Source of the DNA: Nostoc sp. XA010
GTDB lineage: Bacteria > Cyanobacteriota > Cyanobacteriia > Cyanobacteriales > Nostocaceae
Length of the DNA: 64,000 bases
Direction of reading: 5' to 3'
Assembly: GCF_020829625.1 (NCBI RefSeq)
Contig: NZ_JAIVFX010000007.1
Span: 62,001 to 126,000, forward strand
Positions within the stretch are counted from its first letter, which is position 1. Each line of letters starts with the position of its first letter. The position numbers were made by a program, and so were the translations under genes. Positions 63,375 through 64,000 of this stretch are shown one piece after another. The notes under the pieces were generated by a model. That model was not told the origin of the DNA. It worked only from the letters and a program-made list of their open reading frames with translations, and did not search any database.

Positions 63375-63461
63375 TTGTCCTTTGTCCTTTGTCGGTTGTC
63401 ATTTGTCGGTTGTCAGTTGTCAGTTGTCATTTGTCCTTTGCTAATGACTAATGACCAATGA
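63375..63461. repeat. TGTCATT/TGTCCTT heptad repeats
   Basis: About twelve heptads fill the spacer: TTTGTCCTTTGTCCTTTGTC, then GTCATTTGTCGGTTGTCAGT, then CTAATGACTAATGACCAATG. They belong to the STRR type and can pair in part with each other. Confidence 0.8.
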
Positions 63462-64000
63462 CTAATGACTCTTGACTTTTAAAGTTTGCAGTTGTTTTTC
63501 GAGTTCTTCAATGCGCGAGAGCAAAGAACGAATCACGGTTGCTTCCACATCGGGTAGCTTTCCATGTTCTAAAGGAGAAAGGCTAGGGTTTTGATTTTGG
63601 GAAATAATTCTACCGGGAATTCCCACGACTGTGCGATCGCTGGGGACATTTTGCAAGACAACCGAACCTGCGCCAATACGGACGCGATCGCCAATTTGCA
63701 AATTACCCAAAACTTTCGCACCCGCACCGATGACTGCATTTTTACCCACTGTGGGATGACGCTTACCAGTTTCTTTACCAGTTCCGCCAAGGGTGACGCC
63801 CTGATAAATCAGCGTGTAGTCCCCTACGATCGCAGTTTCGCCAATCACAACACCCATTCCGTGGTCGATAAACACGCCCTGACCAATCTCTGCACCTGGG
63901 TGAATTTCAATTCCTGTTAAAAATCGCCCCAAATGAGAAATTAAGCGGGGGATAAAACTCACTCCTCGACAATGTAACCAGTGAGCAAGACGATGCAAAC
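63462..64000 (-). CDS. cysE: Serine O-acetyltransferase, nif-associated (partial, 5' end outside)
   Basis: The frame enters at the right window edge, so the true start is outside. The visible 179 codons include [40 protein letters not shown] and the hexapeptide run [20 protein letters not shown], then VVGIPGRII, all typical of CysE. About 60 N-terminal residues are missing compared with short family members. The C-terminal coiled segment ([17 protein letters not shown]) is unusual. It makes O-acetylserine for cysteine and hence Fe-S clusters. With the genes downstream it corresponds to nifP. Confidence 0.92.
   Translation of the reverse strand, partial: LHRLAHWLHCRGVSFIPRLISHLGRFLTGIEIHPGAEIGQGVFIDHGMGVVIGETAIVGDYTLIYQGVTLGGTGKETGKRHPTVGKNAVIGAGAKVLGNLQIGDRVRIGAGSVVLQNVPSDRTVVGIPGRIISQNQNPSLSPLEHGKLPDVEATVIRSLLSRIEELEKQLQTLKVKSH

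Noticed and set aside
63375-63461. Possible CRISPR array from regular short repeats
   Set aside because: Units are 7 bases, head to tail, with no unique spacers and no cas genes nearby; these are heptad repeats.

Overview
This window comes from a filamentous, nitrogen-fixing cyanobacterium, most likely a Nostoc/Anabaena relative. The octamer GCGATCGC (HIP1) recurs throughout, there are many short heptad and palindromic intergenic repeats, and the gene content is cyanobacterial: Gap2-type GAPDH, IctB, cyanoexosortase A, a CYP38-like isomerase, and a nifV-nifZ-nifT block with cysE/nifP upstream. No rRNA, tRNA or CRISPR array was recognised.

Region 1 (about 0.3-19.9 kb, almost all minus strand) is a large extracellular-polysaccharide locus. 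It holds seven intact glycosyltransferases plus one GT-B-like protein, an O-antigen-ligase-like membrane protein, three SAM methyltransferases, a Wzx-type flippase, a GDP-mannose 4,6-dehydratase and an SGNH hydrolase. Three genes here are broken: an acyltransferase-3 gene reduced to a fragment, a glycosyltransferase-like gene with one in-frame TGA, and a hexapeptide acetyltransferase with a single-base frameshift. Two of the three would have decorated the polymer with acyl groups.

Region 2 (about 19.9-29.2 kb) is an accessory, insertion-rich stretch. It has an IS630-like remnant, small TPR and MEKHLA proteins, MITE-like repeats, and a pair of paralogous rhomboid proteases now separated by IS200/IS605 elements. 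One of those elements is an internally deleted remnant whose TnpB has lost the first RuvC aspartate. The second has divergent tnpA/tnpB and canonical TnpB residues. A third lies downstream of the second rhomboid and carries a TnpB of an atypical, zinc-finger-less class.

Region 3 (about 29.2-36.1 kb, minus strand) looks like one operon for polysaccharide polymerisation control, export and protein sorting: sugar aminotransferase, cyanoexosortase A, its partner protein, a Wza-like outer-membrane protein with an internal 58-residue duplication, and a Wzc-like chain-length/ATPase protein.

Region 4 (about 36.7-59.8 kb) is mostly housekeeping: a degenerate histidine-kinase-like protein, IctB, a WGxxGxxG small exported protein, SmpB, a LuxR-type response regulator, a low-molecular-weight phosphatase, YbaB, MurB, MurC, NadD, Gap2, ThiL, CYP38-like PPIase, EF-P, AccB, an ArsR regulator, a GerMN protein, ProS and an acyltransferase. 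It is interspersed with Uma2 proteins, a frameshifted orphan antitoxin and a PD-(D/E)XK-type protein.

Region 5 (about 60.0-64.0 kb, minus strand) is part of the nitrogen-fixation cluster: cysE/nifP (cut by the window edge), two small conserved genes, a possible 38-codon membrane peptide, nifV, nifZ, nifT and a thioredoxin-like [2Fe-2S] protein.
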